Source: Chryseobacterium sp. ISL-80
GTDB lineage: Bacteria > Bacillota > Bacilli > Bacillales > Cytobacillaceae
DNA length: 64,000 nt
Direction: 5' to 3'
NCBI GenBank assembly: GCA_018613055.1
Contig: JAGGQZ010000020.1
Location: 62,001-126,000 of the forward strand
Below the pieces are notes generated by a model. The model saw only the letters and a list, made by a program, of their open reading frames with translations, was not told the origin of the DNA and did no database searches. This document shows positions 44,063-52,538 of the stretch, in pieces. A program made the position numbers and the translations under genes. Within the stretch, counting starts at the first letter, position 1. Each line of letters begins with the position of its first letter.

Positions 44063-44090
44063 AAAAGCCCAAGGGAACCTTTGGGCTTTT
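44063..44090 (-). terminator. Terminator of the HTH/F1-beta-like gene
   Basis: AAAAGCCCAA pairs with TTGGGCTTTT around an 8-base loop, 14 bases after the stop at 44105. Confidence 0.9.
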
Positions 44091-44104
44091 CGTTGATTAT
44101 CGGA

Positions 44105-45154
44105 TCAAGATTCTATTTTACCAATAAAATGGAGGTCTTCTGCCTTAAACTCACCTGGTGAGCTCTCAAGAATGTTTTTTACATCATTTAAAGTTTCTTT
44201 TAATCCTACTGACACACCTTTTTTTCCTGTAAAAGGTTCAGCAACATAAAAGGGCTGCGTCAAATAGGCTTCCAATTTCTCTCCTTGCTCGTAGACCTGA
44301 AGTTCGGAATCTGGAAGGCGACCAACACCGTGAACTGTGACGATCGAACGCAATTCCCGGTATCTGCGGAGTAGTTTCTGTGCTTTTTGCTGTATGCTAT
44401 GGTGAATGGGGTCTAGATAAGATCCCTCAAGGATGGAAGATGTAGAGTAGATAGGATTTACAGCCGGGTATTTATGTCTTGCAGCTAAATCAGCATCGAA
44501 TTGCCACAATGTGTCGAGCGGGCCATATGGAAGGTCATCATCAACGGCTTCTCCTTTTAGATCGAGCAAGAATGTTGTTACTTCTGTAATCCCTTTATCA
44601 TCAAGCATTTCTTGCAGGGTGTACATCTCTCCAGATAAAACATATGCACGATCAGCTGTAAGTACAAATTTCTTGTCGACACCTGCAGAGACCATCATGT
44701 TAAAAGTCCCTTCTATACTATTGGCAACTAAGTCAACATCATCAAGGATGTCGTTCATTTCAGGATGATTGCCTTTTGGATTGATAAGAATGGTTGTATA
44801 TCCTTCCTTTTTCAATCGGTGCAGCATTTCTGCCAATACTACTAATTGACCCATACCCGGCCGGGCGATCAGGCCAACTATCCCGCCTTTTGCAATTGGA
44901 GCAAATAAGTCCAAGGTTTTAATACCAGTTTCGATCATTTCCACACTCTCCCCTTTTAAAATGAGTTCATCCAGGCTGCAGCCAGCAAGCTCCGCCAGTG
45001 CCACAATTGTCCGTACCTCTGCCCTGCCAACGGGAATTTTACCCGTAGATAGGTTTGAAACAGTAGCTGGTCTTAGCCCTACAGATTTTGCTGCGGTCGT
45101 AAGATTAGGTACGCGCTTCCTCAATAAAGCCACATTCAATCTAAGTTTTTCCAT
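44105..45154 (-). CDS. HTH DNA-binding protein fused to a degenerate F1-ATPase beta-like domain
   Basis: 349 residues. Residues 1-68 form a Cro/C1-type HTH (LTTAAKSVGLRPATVSNLST). From about 73 onward it follows the ATP synthase beta subunit: IETGIKTLDLFAPIAKGG (75-91), a P-loop position reading ARPGMGQL (97-104) in place of GGAGVGKT, KYPAVNPIYSTSS (228-240) like IYPAVDPLxSTSR, LLRRYRELRSIV (261-272) and YVAEPFTGKKG (303-313). The Walker A Lys and Thr, the GER catalytic Glu and the DELSEED motif are all changed, so catalysis is unlikely. The beta-barrel is replaced by the HTH. GGAGGTGG precedes ATG 45154. Probably a transcription factor; I know no characterised relative. Confidence 0.85.
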   Translation of the reverse strand: MEKLRLNVALLRKRVPNLTTAAKSVGLRPATVSNLSTGKIPVGRAEVRTIVALAELAGCSLDELILKGESVEMIETGIKTLDLFAPIAKGGIVGLIARPGMGQLVVLAEMLHRLKKEGYTTILINPKGNHPEMNDILDDVDLVANSIEGTFNMMVSAGVDKKFVLTADRAYVLSGEMYTLQEMLDDKGITEVTTFLLDLKGEAVDDDLPYGPLDTLWQFDADLAARHKYPAVNPIYSTSSILEGSYLDPIHHSIQQKAQKLLRRYRELRSIVTVHGVGRLPDSELQVYEQGEKLEAYLTQPFYVAEPFTGKKGVSVGLKETLNDVKNILESSPGEFKAEDLHFIGKIES

Positions 45155-45167
45155 TGCTTCCACCTCC

Positions 45168-45229
45168 TTACTTTTAAGAGTAAAGGTTTTTACTTTTAAA
45201 AGCAACAAGAAAATTACTTTATAAAGTAA
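45168..45229 (-). promoter_or_regulatory. Array of three 16-bp palindromic operators
   Basis: TTACTTTTAAGAGTAA (45168-45183), TTACTTTTAAAAGCAA (45190-45205) and TTACTTTATAAAGTAA (45214-45229) share one near-palindromic pattern; the third is perfect. Centres are 22 and 24 bases apart, about two helical turns. A further half-site (TTACTCTT) begins near 45235. The first site abuts the ribosome site of the HTH/F1-beta-like gene. Likely its own operators. Confidence 0.75.
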
Positions 45230-45359
45230 TTTATTTACTCTTTAACCATCAATGTACTTGAAGGCAATTCATCTAAAGAATTAAATGCTTATCGATTCGA
45301 GTAAACTTCTCAAAATCAGGCTCCTTTCCACTGCAGTTACTCTCACAGAAGTCTGATGA

Positions 45360-45384
45360 GTTTGTCCTTCCTTTAAACGGGTAT
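45360..45384 (+). promoter_or_regulatory. SigB promoter of csbD
   Basis: GTTTGT, a 13-base spacer, then GGGTAT, 35 bases before the csbD start. Fits GTTTAA-N12-14-GGGWAW with two changes at the end of the -35. Confidence 0.75.
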
Positions 45385-45418
45385 ATAAGAATATACACAA
45401 TTAAAGGAGGCCAAAACC

Positions 45419-45613
45419 ATGAATGACGAACAAACAAAAGGCGCTTTCGATCAAGTGAAAGGTGAAGCCAAGAAGCAATTTGGCAAAATGACCGACAATG
45501 AATCAATGGAAGCGGAAGGCCGTCTTGATAAAGGAAAAGGCAAATTAAAAGAAACTGCCGGGGATTTGAAAGAAGACGTATCCCGCGCGTTTAATGATTC
45601 TTCAAGAGATTAA
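45419..45613 (+). CDS. csbD: CsbD family general stress protein
   Basis: 64 residues, highly charged, with the CsbD pattern KGAFDQVKGEAKKQFGKMT and AEGRLDKGKGKLKETAGDLK. Small intrinsically flexible cytosolic protein induced by general stress; the biochemical role is unknown. AAAGGAGG precedes the ATG. The SigB promoter upstream agrees with csbD regulation in B. subtilis. A strong terminator follows. Confidence 0.92.
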   Translation: MNDEQTKGAFDQVKGEAKKQFGKMTDNESMEAEGRLDKGKGKLKETAGDLKEDVSRAFNDSSRD

Positions 45614-45627
45614 TATCGATAAGCATG

Positions 45628-45658
45628 AAAAAGCCTTCGCAATTAGCGAAGGCTTTTT
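45628..45658. terminator. Bidirectional intrinsic terminator
   Basis: AAAAAGCCTTCGC pairs perfectly with GCGAAGGCTTTTT around a 5-base loop, between csbD and the converging pssA. Confidence 0.93.
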
Positions 45659-45664
45659 CATATG

Positions 45665-46360
45665 CTATTCTACATTGTTCTTATTTTTCCCTTTTACAAA
45701 CCGGTATGCAAGATAAGCTATATATAACGGTGTTGCAATATAAATCAGATATGGAAATTGTCCATACGTCCCTTTCCAGATGACGAATAGCAAGGACCCA
45801 AGAAAAACGGTTACAATGGTTCCGTATTTTGGGAGTGGTACTTCTTTAAAGCTTGGAATTCTTACCCTGCTGACCATCAGGAAGCTGAGAGCTGTAAAAA
45901 CAACCGTCGTAACGATATTCGGAATCAAGTGCCCGAATAATGTAAGGATGGCCATTATTCCTCCTGCAGCAGTGATGGGAACACCAATAAAGTAATTAAG
46001 GGATGATTTATCCGTGCTGATGTTGAACCTTGCCAGGCGATAAGCTCCGAAAAGCGGAAATAGTCCTGCAACCATCAGACCCCAAATATCAAATTGGTAG
46101 AAATATGTATAATACACAAGGAATGACGGTGCTACACCGAAGGTCACGATGTCCGCAAGTGAATCAAGCTCCTTGCCAAGCTGGCTATCCGCCTTCAACA
46201 TCCTCGCAAGTCTTCCATCCATGCTATCGAGCATCATGCCGATCAATATTAAAATGGCCGCATTGTTAAATTGACCAGTAGCCGCAAATCCAATCGAAAG
46301 AAAACCACAATACAGATTCCCCAGTGTGAACATATTGGGAATCATCTTTGTAAACCGCAT
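45665..46360 (-). CDS. pssA: CDP-diacylglycerol--serine O-phosphatidyltransferase
   Basis: 231 residues with about six to eight membrane helices. The CDP-alcohol phosphatidyltransferase motif D-G-x2-A-R-x8-G-x3-D-x3-D is complete (DGRLAR ... GKELDSLAD, about residues 48-70). It makes phosphatidylserine, the precursor of phosphatidylethanolamine. The usual downstream psd decarboxylase is not present within the window. GGAGAG lies 12 bases before the ATG, a slightly long spacing. Confidence 0.92.
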   Translation of the reverse strand: MRFTKMIPNMFTLGNLYCGFLSIGFAATGQFNNAAILILIGMMLDSMDGRLARMLKADSQLGKELDSLADIVTFGVAPSFLVYYTYFYQFDIWGLMVAGLFPLFGAYRLARFNISTDKSSLNYFIGVPITAAGGIMAILTLFGHLIPNIVTTVVFTALSFLMVSRVRIPSFKEVPLPKYGTIVTVFLGSLLFVIWKGTYGQFPYLIYIATPLYIAYLAYRFVKGKNKNNVE

Positions 46361-46614
46361 CAGTTGTCATCACTCTCCGAACATAGTCTAATTCTGCATA
46401 TGCCTATTTTTACCCTGGCAGCCTAGCAAACATGTTTAATTTTTCATTTAATCGACGAAAATATAGTTTAACTATATCATTAATTCTCATCCGGAGTAGA
46501 ATATAATCATAAAAATTCCTAAAAGATTTTTGAAAGAAATGTTAAGATCGCCTTTGTAAAAAATGCTTTAAAAATGTTTCTTCTAATTGTATACTTATCT
46601 GGGGTTGGTGAATT

Positions 46615-47085
46615 ATGATCAACAAATATATGCGCAGGATAAAATTCCTTCTTATAAAATTATTAAGAATAAAGGAAAACGCACACAATGTTTCAATAGG
46701 ATTTACCATGGGTTTTTTAATCCACTTCATACCATCTTTCGGGATGGGGCCCATCCTGTCTACCGTAAGTGCGAAGGTGTTCAAGGGTAATGCTATGGCG
46801 GGTTTTATAAGCGGCGTAGCTTTAATCTGGCTGTTTCCATTTTTGTTTTATCTGAATGTGATTGTCGGAGAGACTGTCTTTCCAGGTGGGAACCTTCATT
46901 CTCCTGTTGAAATGACATCACATGGAATGGATGCGGGAATGCATTTAGGTGCCGTTTTCTTCATTGGCATGATTATTAATATCATTCTCTTCGGTTTTAT
47001 AGTCTATTATGTCGTTTATACCATCATGAGAAAGTACCGATTAAGCTTTCTTAATATAGTAAAGAAATGGGATATAAAAAAATAA
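46615..47085 (+). CDS. DUF2062 domain membrane protein
   Basis: 156 residues. DUF2062 pattern with SIGFTMGFLIHFIPSFGMGPILS and two or three hydrophobic segments, then a basic C-terminus. Function unknown; relatives occur next to glycosyltransferases elsewhere, but none is here. A G-rich site (GGGG, GGTG) precedes the ATG. A long-loop terminator overlaps the stop. Confidence 0.82.
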   Translation: MINKYMRRIKFLLIKLLRIKENAHNVSIGFTMGFLIHFIPSFGMGPILSTVSAKVFKGNAMAGFISGVALIWLFPFLFYLNVIVGETVFPGGNLHSPVEMTSHGMDAGMHLGAVFFIGMIINIILFGFIVYYVVYTIMRKYRLSFLNIVKKWDIKK

Positions 47086-47124
47086 GGAGCTGGAAAACTT
47101 TCAAGATTTTTTCTGCTCCTTATT
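47081..47124 (+). terminator. Long-loop intrinsic terminator
   Basis: AATAAGGAGC pairs perfectly with GCTCCTTATT around 24 bases, then a T-rich run. Confidence 0.7.
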
Positions 47125-47129
47125 TTTAT

Positions 47130-47481
47130 TTATATGACTTCCAGGAATTCGATTAATTCTCGATCAAGGCCCGGGTAAAATACAATCCTCCAGTTCCCCA
47201 CCTGATAAGGACCCTCTACAGGTAAGATATTTCGATCACTAAACTCCCTCATAACAGAATCCAGATGATCCACCTCAAAACAAAAATGACTAGATCCTTC
47301 ACTTCCTGATCCGGACATATTGCCACACAGTTCAATTATGAAGCCATCCTTTTCCATGAAGAAAATATCCTCTTCTCCAAATTGACACCGTCCATTTTCT
47401 TTAAACCCGAAAAACTTCTAATAAAAAAGTTTTTGCGGTCTGTAAATCACTCACTTCAATCCCTAAATGATGAAACATCAT
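47130..47481 (-). pseudogene. Glyoxalase/VOC family protein, frameshifted
   Basis: The first frame reads MMFHHLGIEVSDLQTAKTFL, then LEVF and a quick stop. The second reads GFKENGRCQFGEEDIFFMEK and continues to the stop at 47130. They join exactly if one T is removed from a run of five (plus-strand As at 47410-47414), restoring LEVFGFKENG as in VOC proteins. A single-base insertion in a homopolymer is either a true mutation or a sequencing error. Intact, it would be a small metal-binding glyoxalase-fold protein of about 116 residues. AAGGAG and GGGG precede the start. Confidence 0.8.
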
Positions 47482-47542
47482 TTTTCCCCGCTCTCCTTTC
47501 AGGTGATTCATGATCCAAATCCGACAGTGTTATTTTAAACTG

Positions 47543-48583
47543 TTAAATAATCAGATTGATATCACCGAATTCATGCCAGAAATACTGTTTCTCAATCGCG
47601 GCAGTATAAGCCTCAAATAGAGCTTCTTCATTCACGAATGCTGTCAGCATATCCAAATGGCTGGCCTTCGGTTCATGGAATCCGGTAATGATCCCGTCAA
47701 TGAGCTGCAATTGGTATCCAGATGTAACGTATAGATTGGTCCAGCCATTCAGAGTTGATTCAGAAGCCGCAGTTTCAAGCGCCCGGACGACTGTCGTTCC
47801 ACCAGCGATAATCTTCCTTCCTCCAGCTTTCGCTTTGAGTATTTCATCCATTGCTTCATGACTTATTGAATATTCTTCATAAAGATCTTCCGGCGAATGA
47901 GGATTCAGGTCATCAAGCAAATAACCAAGCCCGGTATGAAGTTGAAGATAGACCACCTTTACCCCGTTTTCCTGCAGCTTCATTAACATTTCCCAAGTGA
48001 ACGCCCTGCCTGCAGATGGCATTTCTATAGACCCTGGCTGGCTTGCGAAAACAGTCTGGTAATAATCAAGCTGCCACGGAACTTCGATATACTCATACCT
48101 CACCGGGTAGCCAACTGAATAGATTGCATCATAAAACGCTTCCCCTTGAAGAGTGAATTGCATGATTCTCAGTGGGGAGTTAAAAACTTCTCCAATTACC
48201 TTCGCTTCTAATGTTTCGGATATTTTAAAACAATCCCCCACCTTTACATACGGTTGTGTAGACAGGACTTCCCAAACGGCTCCATCCCTTTTTCTGGCTA
48301 GTCGTAATTCAACGCCAGTGCCAATTACCGTTCCGTCACGCAACCAATCTGCCTTCAGGGCAGCCGGGATGGTTCTGCTGTTATTCAAAACAAGTACATC
48401 CCCTGGGTTTAAGTAATTTTCGAGATGAATAAAATGATCATGACTTACATGGCCAGTTTCCCTGTTTAAAACCATCATCCTGACCTGATCGCGGCGAAGC
48501 CCCCGCCTTTCCGGAGGATGGGAAGCATTAAGATAATCTGGCAGATAAAAATCATACGGATCGGCAGTTGTTTTTATCTGCAT
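47543..48583 (-). CDS. QueA-like S-adenosylmethionine:tRNA ribosyltransferase-isomerase paralogue
   Basis: 346 residues, close to QueA length. Shared features: DVLVLNNSRTIPA, GSIEMPSAGRAFT, LHTGLGYL and GGTTVVRALETAA. True QueA normally carries SVAAPTAGLHFT and HVGxGTFxPV at these places, so this is a divergent paralogue. QueA adds an epoxyqueuosine precursor to tRNA using AdoMet; whether this copy does is open. No ruv, tgt or yajC genes adjoin. AGGAGG lies 6-7 bases before the ATG. Overlaps the SDR gene by 10 bases. Confidence 0.82.
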   Translation of the reverse strand: MQIKTTADPYDFYLPDYLNASHPPERRGLRRDQVRMMVLNRETGHVSHDHFIHLENYLNPGDVLVLNNSRTIPAALKADWLRDGTVIGTGVELRLARKRDGAVWEVLSTQPYVKVGDCFKISETLEAKVIGEVFNSPLRIMQFTLQGEAFYDAIYSVGYPVRYEYIEVPWQLDYYQTVFASQPGSIEMPSAGRAFTWEMLMKLQENGVKVVYLQLHTGLGYLLDDLNPHSPEDLYEEYSISHEAMDEILKAKAGGRKIIAGGTTVVRALETAASESTLNGWTNLYVTSGYQLQLIDGIITGFHEPKASHLDMLTAFVNEEALFEAYTAAIEKQYFWHEFGDINLII

Positions 48584-49308
48584 GATAATCCCTCCTTCTT
48601 AAATGCCTGAGCCTCTAATCGCTGGCCATGGACCCCTTTTGAGGCGTCTGAAGCAAGGTAAAGAAAGACGTCAACGACATCATCTGGATGGGCTAACTCA
48701 TAATCGCAATCTGGGACCGCAAGTGCATGCATCTCGGTGTCCATTTCTCCCGGGTCGACCATATTGATCCTTATATTCGTCGATTTTAGTTCATCTGCCC
48801 ATGTCTCGGTCATCCCTTCGACGGCAAATTTTGAGATTCCGTATGCTCCCCAGCCGGCATATCCAACATGACCTGCTTCTGATGTCACATTGATAACAGA
48901 CCCTTCATTATTCACCAGCATGGAAGGCAGGACCCTTCGTGTGACCAAAAAGGGGCTTATGCTGTTAACCTTGAGCACCTCGGTGAAATCCTCTTCGGGA
49001 AAATCTAGTAAAAGTGGCATGGGGCTAGGTCCCAGAATGGAAGCGTTATTGATTAACACATCGATTCGTCCAAATGCTTCAAGTGTGAGAGCGACGAATT
49101 TCTCTGCGTCCCTGGGAACCGAAACGTCAGCCGTAACGGCAAGCACTTCTACTCCATAACGTTCCGCCTCCTCCCTGACCCTGTTCAGCTCCTCTGTCCT
49201 TCGGGCACACACTGCCAGTTTCGCACCCTCCTTCGCAAACCTTAACGTCAATGCTCTTCCGAGTCCCTTCGTGACACCCGTAATCATCACCACTTTGTTT
49301 TTTACCAT
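48574..49308 (-). CDS. Short-chain dehydrogenase/reductase
   Basis: 244 residues. Cofactor motif TGVTKGLG (NADP(H) or NAD(H)), CARRTEEL, INNAS and the catalytic YGISK with an upstream Ser in NVTSEAG. It is the first gene of a two-gene unit with the QueA-like paralogue. AAGGAGG lies 9 bases before ATG 49308; the 37 upstream codons in frame lack support. Substrate unknown; the pairing suggests action on a related metabolite, by inference only. Confidence 0.88.
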   Translation of the reverse strand: MVKNKVVMITGVTKGLGRALTLRFAKEGAKLAVCARRTEELNRVREEAERYGVEVLAVTADVSVPRDAEKFVALTLEAFGRIDVLINNASILGPSPMPLLLDFPEEDFTEVLKVNSISPFLVTRRVLPSMLVNNEGSVINVTSEAGHVGYAGWGAYGISKFAVEGMTETWADELKSTNIRINMVDPGEMDTEMHALAVPDCDYELAHPDDVVDVFLYLASDASKGVHGQRLEAQAFKKEGLSCR

Positions 49309-49490
49309 TGTCAAATTCCTCCTTGTGTTTTCCTTCTTGTCTTTATCATAAGATTTACAAGAAAAGGAATCCTCGTAGAGAAGCTTGAATTGTACTACGA
49401 CTTTAGTCTGAACTTTCAAAAGTTAACTGTTTGTTGTTCTGTTAAAATCAGAAAAGGCTGCACAAAGGCAGCCTCTAATAGATTACATAT

Positions 49491-51173
49491 TTAAATATCC
49501 AGAAGGTATACAATCGCTTCATATGGCTTCAATGGGATTGTAGACAAGCATTCTGGTGCTGGCTCATAATTCGAGACCAGAACATCGCTTTTCTTATCCT
49601 GAAGGTCCGCTGGTAATGTGAAGCTACGCTCCTCTCCAGTAAAATTCAATATAACAAGGAGCTTTTGCGAATTCAATGTTCTCGTATAGACATATATGTT
49701 TTCATCTTCAGGGACCAGAATGTCATAGCCGCCATGGACAATGATCGGCTGCTCTTTCCTCAACTGGATTAGCTTCCGATAATAGTGGTAGATGGAATTT
49801 TCATCACCGACTGCCTGCCTGGCATTGATCTCTGAATAATTTGGATTTACCTGAATCCAAGGCGTGCCTGTGGTAAAACCTCCATGCTCGCTATCATCCC
49901 ACTGGAAAGGTGTACGCGCATTGTCACGCCCCTTTACATAAATCGATTCCATGACCTTTTCAGGATCTTCCCCATTCTGATTGACCTTCTCATCGTACAT
50001 ATTCAGGGTCTCAATATCTTTATAATCATCGATCGAGTCGAAACGGACATTGGTCATCCCGATTTCTTCACCCTGATAAATATATGGCGTTCCTTTCAGC
50101 ATATGCAGGAAGGTAGCCAGCATCTTCGCTGATTCCACTCGGTATTGTTTGTCATTTCCAAATCTCGAAACCATCCGCGGCTGGTCATGATTATTCAGAT
50201 ACAGGCTGTTCCATCCAATATCCTCAAGACCTGTTTGCCATTTAGTAAAGTTTTTCTTCAAATCAGTAAGCTGAAGGGGTTTAAGATCCCACTTTCCACC
50301 TGGACCGGAATCCAGATCAACATGCTCAAACTGAAAAACCATATTGACTTCGTTCCTGGATTCATCAGTGTAAAGCTTGGCTTGCTCCACATTGACACCA
50401 GGCATCTCGCCAACCGTCATTACATCATATTCAGCAAGTACTTCTCTATGCATTTCCTGAAGATAATCATGGATTCTCGGTCCATTCATGAAATATCTGC
50501 TTCCGGAAACATATTTTTTCCCGTCAGGATTTGGAGCATCAGGAAGTCCATCTACTTTTGAAACGAAATTGATGACATCCATCCTGAATCCATCAATTCC
50601 TTTATCCAGCCAGAATTTCATCATGTCATACACTTCCTGGCGAAGTTTTGGGTTTTCCCAATTTAAATCAGGCTGTTTCTTACTGAAAATATGTAAGTAA
50701 TACTCTTCAGTATTTTCATCGTACTCCCAGGCAGAGCCGCTGAAAGTGGATTTCCAGTTATTTGGTTCCTTGCCATCTTTCCCTGGTCTCCAAATATAAT
50801 AATCACGATAAGGATTATCCTTCGATTTTTTCGACTCCATGAACCATTGATGTTCATCAGAGCTATGATTTACAACCAGGTCCATGATCAGCTTAAGTCC
50901 TCTATCATGCATCTCCTTCAAGAGAAGCTCCCAGTCGTCCATTGTCCCAAAGTCATCCATGATATTGCGGTAATCGCTAATATCATATCCGTTATCATCA
51001 TTAGGAGATTTGTAGACAGGAGATAGCCAGACTACATCGATCCCCAATTCTTTTAAATAATCAAGCTTAGAAATAATGCCAGGGATGTCGCCAATACCAT
51101 CACCGTTGGAATCCTTGAAACTCCGGGGATATATTTGGTATATCACAGATTCTTTCCACCAATGTTTTTTCAT
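49491..51173 (-). CDS. malL: Oligo-1,6-glucosidase / alpha-glucosidase (GH13)
   Basis: 560 residues. GH13 regions: DLVVNHSSDEH, the nucleophile GFRMDVINF, the acid/base VGEMPG and NNHDQPR. Also GDGIGDIPGII and the calcium-type loop at the start. This is the cytosolic exo-glucosidase of the MalL/oligo-1,6-glucosidase group; it releases glucose from maltose, isomaltose and related sugars. AAGGAG lies 9 bases before ATG 51173. A GTAAACGTTTAC operator sits 28 bases upstream and a broken LacI gene lies next to it. Confidence 0.9.
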   Translation of the reverse strand: MKKHWWKESVIYQIYPRSFKDSNGDGIGDIPGIISKLDYLKELGIDVVWLSPVYKSPNDDNGYDISDYRNIMDDFGTMDDWELLLKEMHDRGLKLIMDLVVNHSSDEHQWFMESKKSKDNPYRDYYIWRPGKDGKEPNNWKSTFSGSAWEYDENTEEYYLHIFSKKQPDLNWENPKLRQEVYDMMKFWLDKGIDGFRMDVINFVSKVDGLPDAPNPDGKKYVSGSRYFMNGPRIHDYLQEMHREVLAEYDVMTVGEMPGVNVEQAKLYTDESRNEVNMVFQFEHVDLDSGPGGKWDLKPLQLTDLKKNFTKWQTGLEDIGWNSLYLNNHDQPRMVSRFGNDKQYRVESAKMLATFLHMLKGTPYIYQGEEIGMTNVRFDSIDDYKDIETLNMYDEKVNQNGEDPEKVMESIYVKGRDNARTPFQWDDSEHGGFTTGTPWIQVNPNYSEINARQAVGDENSIYHYYRKLIQLRKEQPIIVHGGYDILVPEDENIYVYTRTLNSQKLLVILNFTGEERSFTLPADLQDKKSDVLVSNYEPAPECLSTIPLKPYEAIVYLLDI

Positions 51174-51200
51174 ACTAGTCACTCCTTAATAGAATCCTTA

Positions 51201-51212
51201 GTAAACGTTTAC
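51201..51212 (-). promoter_or_regulatory. LacI-family operator upstream of malL
   Basis: GTAAACGTTTAC, a perfect palindrome with central CG. It could serve the local LacI protein or CcpA (it differs from a cre only at the ends). Confidence 0.75.
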
Positions 51213-51248
51213 GTTCCTTTTATTTCGAGGTGCATATTAAAGCCTACA

Positions 51249-52254
51249 TCACCTCTCCGAAATCCTTTTCACACTTTCCCGTTCAACAACTGAATGTGGC
51301 ATGATTCTGCTTTCGACAATTGCGCCATCGGCCATCATCGTAAAAAGCATTTCTGCAGCGACTCGCCCCATTTGTTCCAATGGCTGGGCTACAGTCGTCA
51401 ATGGCGGTATTGCCATTTCTGCAATCGGAAGATTATCGTAACCAATGATTGAAAGTTCTTCTGGTATGCTGATTCCAGCTTTATGCGCTGAAGATATTGC
51501 ACCTAGGGCAAGCTCATCGCTTGCAGCGAATATCGCGGTTAAATCTGGTGACTGTTCCATGAGTTTTGGAAAGTGATTATAACCATCCTCAAACGAAAAT
51601 CCATGTGAATGGATGATATTCTCTTCTTTTATGGTGAGCCCATTATAAGACATAGCCTGCTTATATCCATCCACTCTTGGCTGGCCGGCTATCGGATCCT
51701 GAATGTTTCCGCCAATCATCCCAATTTTACTGTGCCCCATTTTTATCAAATAATCAGTTGCAGTGAATGCTGCATGCTTATCATCTACTTTTACAAAGGG
51801 CAAAGGGAATTGATAGGATTCGGTCGAAACAAGTACAACAGGTATATTCAGCGACTTTAGCTTCTTATAATATTCCTCAGTCATCTTTTCACTGACGAAC
51901 AGGATACCATCTACCCTTTTCTCTGATAGGAGTTGTAAATACTTCATGGTTCGCTTTCCTTGTGAGGCTGTATTGCAGACAATCACACTCGATCCCAGAT
52001 CATGAACCGCTTCTTCGACCCCACGGAGGATTTTTGATGAGAATTGACTGGAAACCTCAGGAAAAAGGATTCCTACTGTATTGGACTTATTGCTGACCAA
52101 TCCACGGGCGATTGCATTCGGCTGGTATCCAAGGTCTTTGCAGTACTTTTTCTTCGGTTTCTTTTGAAAAACCACTCAGTCCGTTAAGAACCCTTGAAAC
52201 AGTAGCGGTAGAGACTCTCGCTTGTTTTGCGACATCTTTTATTGTATAACTCAT
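51249..52254 (-). pseudogene. LacI family repressor, split by a frameshift after the HTH
   Basis: The HTH part starts at ATG 52254 (MSYTIKDVAKQARVSTATVS) and runs in frame to about KVLQ. The rest, from KDLGYQPNAIARGL to the C-terminus, is in another frame. LacI proteins have about six residues between the VL and GYxPN blocks (18 bases); only 10 bases are present, so about 8 are missing near 52130-52146. The periplasmic-binding-like sensor domain is intact, but it cannot be made joined to the HTH without frameshifting. It would have been a MalR-like repressor of malL. Assembly error is the alternative. Confidence 0.82.
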
Positions 52255-52274
52255 AAACCCATCAAACCCTTTGC

Positions 52275-52286
52275 GTAAACGTTTAC
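52275..52286 (-). promoter_or_regulatory. LacI-family operator upstream of the repressor gene
   Basis: A second GTAAACGTTTAC, identical to the malL site and flanked by C and G (CGTAAACGTTTACG), 21 bases before the repressor start. Fits autoregulation. Confidence 0.75.
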
Positions 52287-52343
52287 GTACTTGTGATAAT
52301 CATAATATGGTTTAAATCTTATATCAACCATTTATTATAAAAG

Positions 52344-52375
52344 AGAAACCTGAAGGCCCTGGCCCTCAGGTTTCT
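52344..52375 (-). terminator. Terminator of the 53-residue gene
   Basis: AGAAACCTGA pairs with TCAGGTTTCT; the minus strand then has CTTTTATAATAAA. It begins at the stop codon. Confidence 0.8.
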
Positions 52376-52376
52376 T

Positions 52377-52538
52377 TCACCAATTATTTCCGTTTTTTTC
52401 GGTAACTTTTTCAGGTTTGGCTCCATCATTTTCACTTATACCGGTAAGGACTTCCCGATTATAATTACTGCGATCGTCACCCATACCCGGCAATAAATTA
52501 GCCATTGGCAGCTGTTCAAGCTCTTTTCCTCCTGGCAT
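52377..52538 (-). CDS. Small hydrophilic protein, 53 residues
   Basis: Reads MPGGKELEQLPMANLLPGMG, then DDRSNYNREVLTGISENDGA and a Lys/Asn-rich end. GGGGTG lies 7 bases before the ATG and a terminator follows directly, so the unit looks real. Disordered, polar composition recalls small spore-associated proteins of Bacillaceae, but I cannot name a family. Confidence 0.65.
   Translation of the reverse strand: MPGGKELEQLPMANLLPGMGDDRSNYNREVLTGISENDGAKPEKVTEKNGNNW

Noticed and set aside
47130-47357. Stand-alone 75-residue VOC protein
   Set aside because: It is the C-terminal part of a frameshifted gene; the missing N-terminal half is in the adjacent frame.
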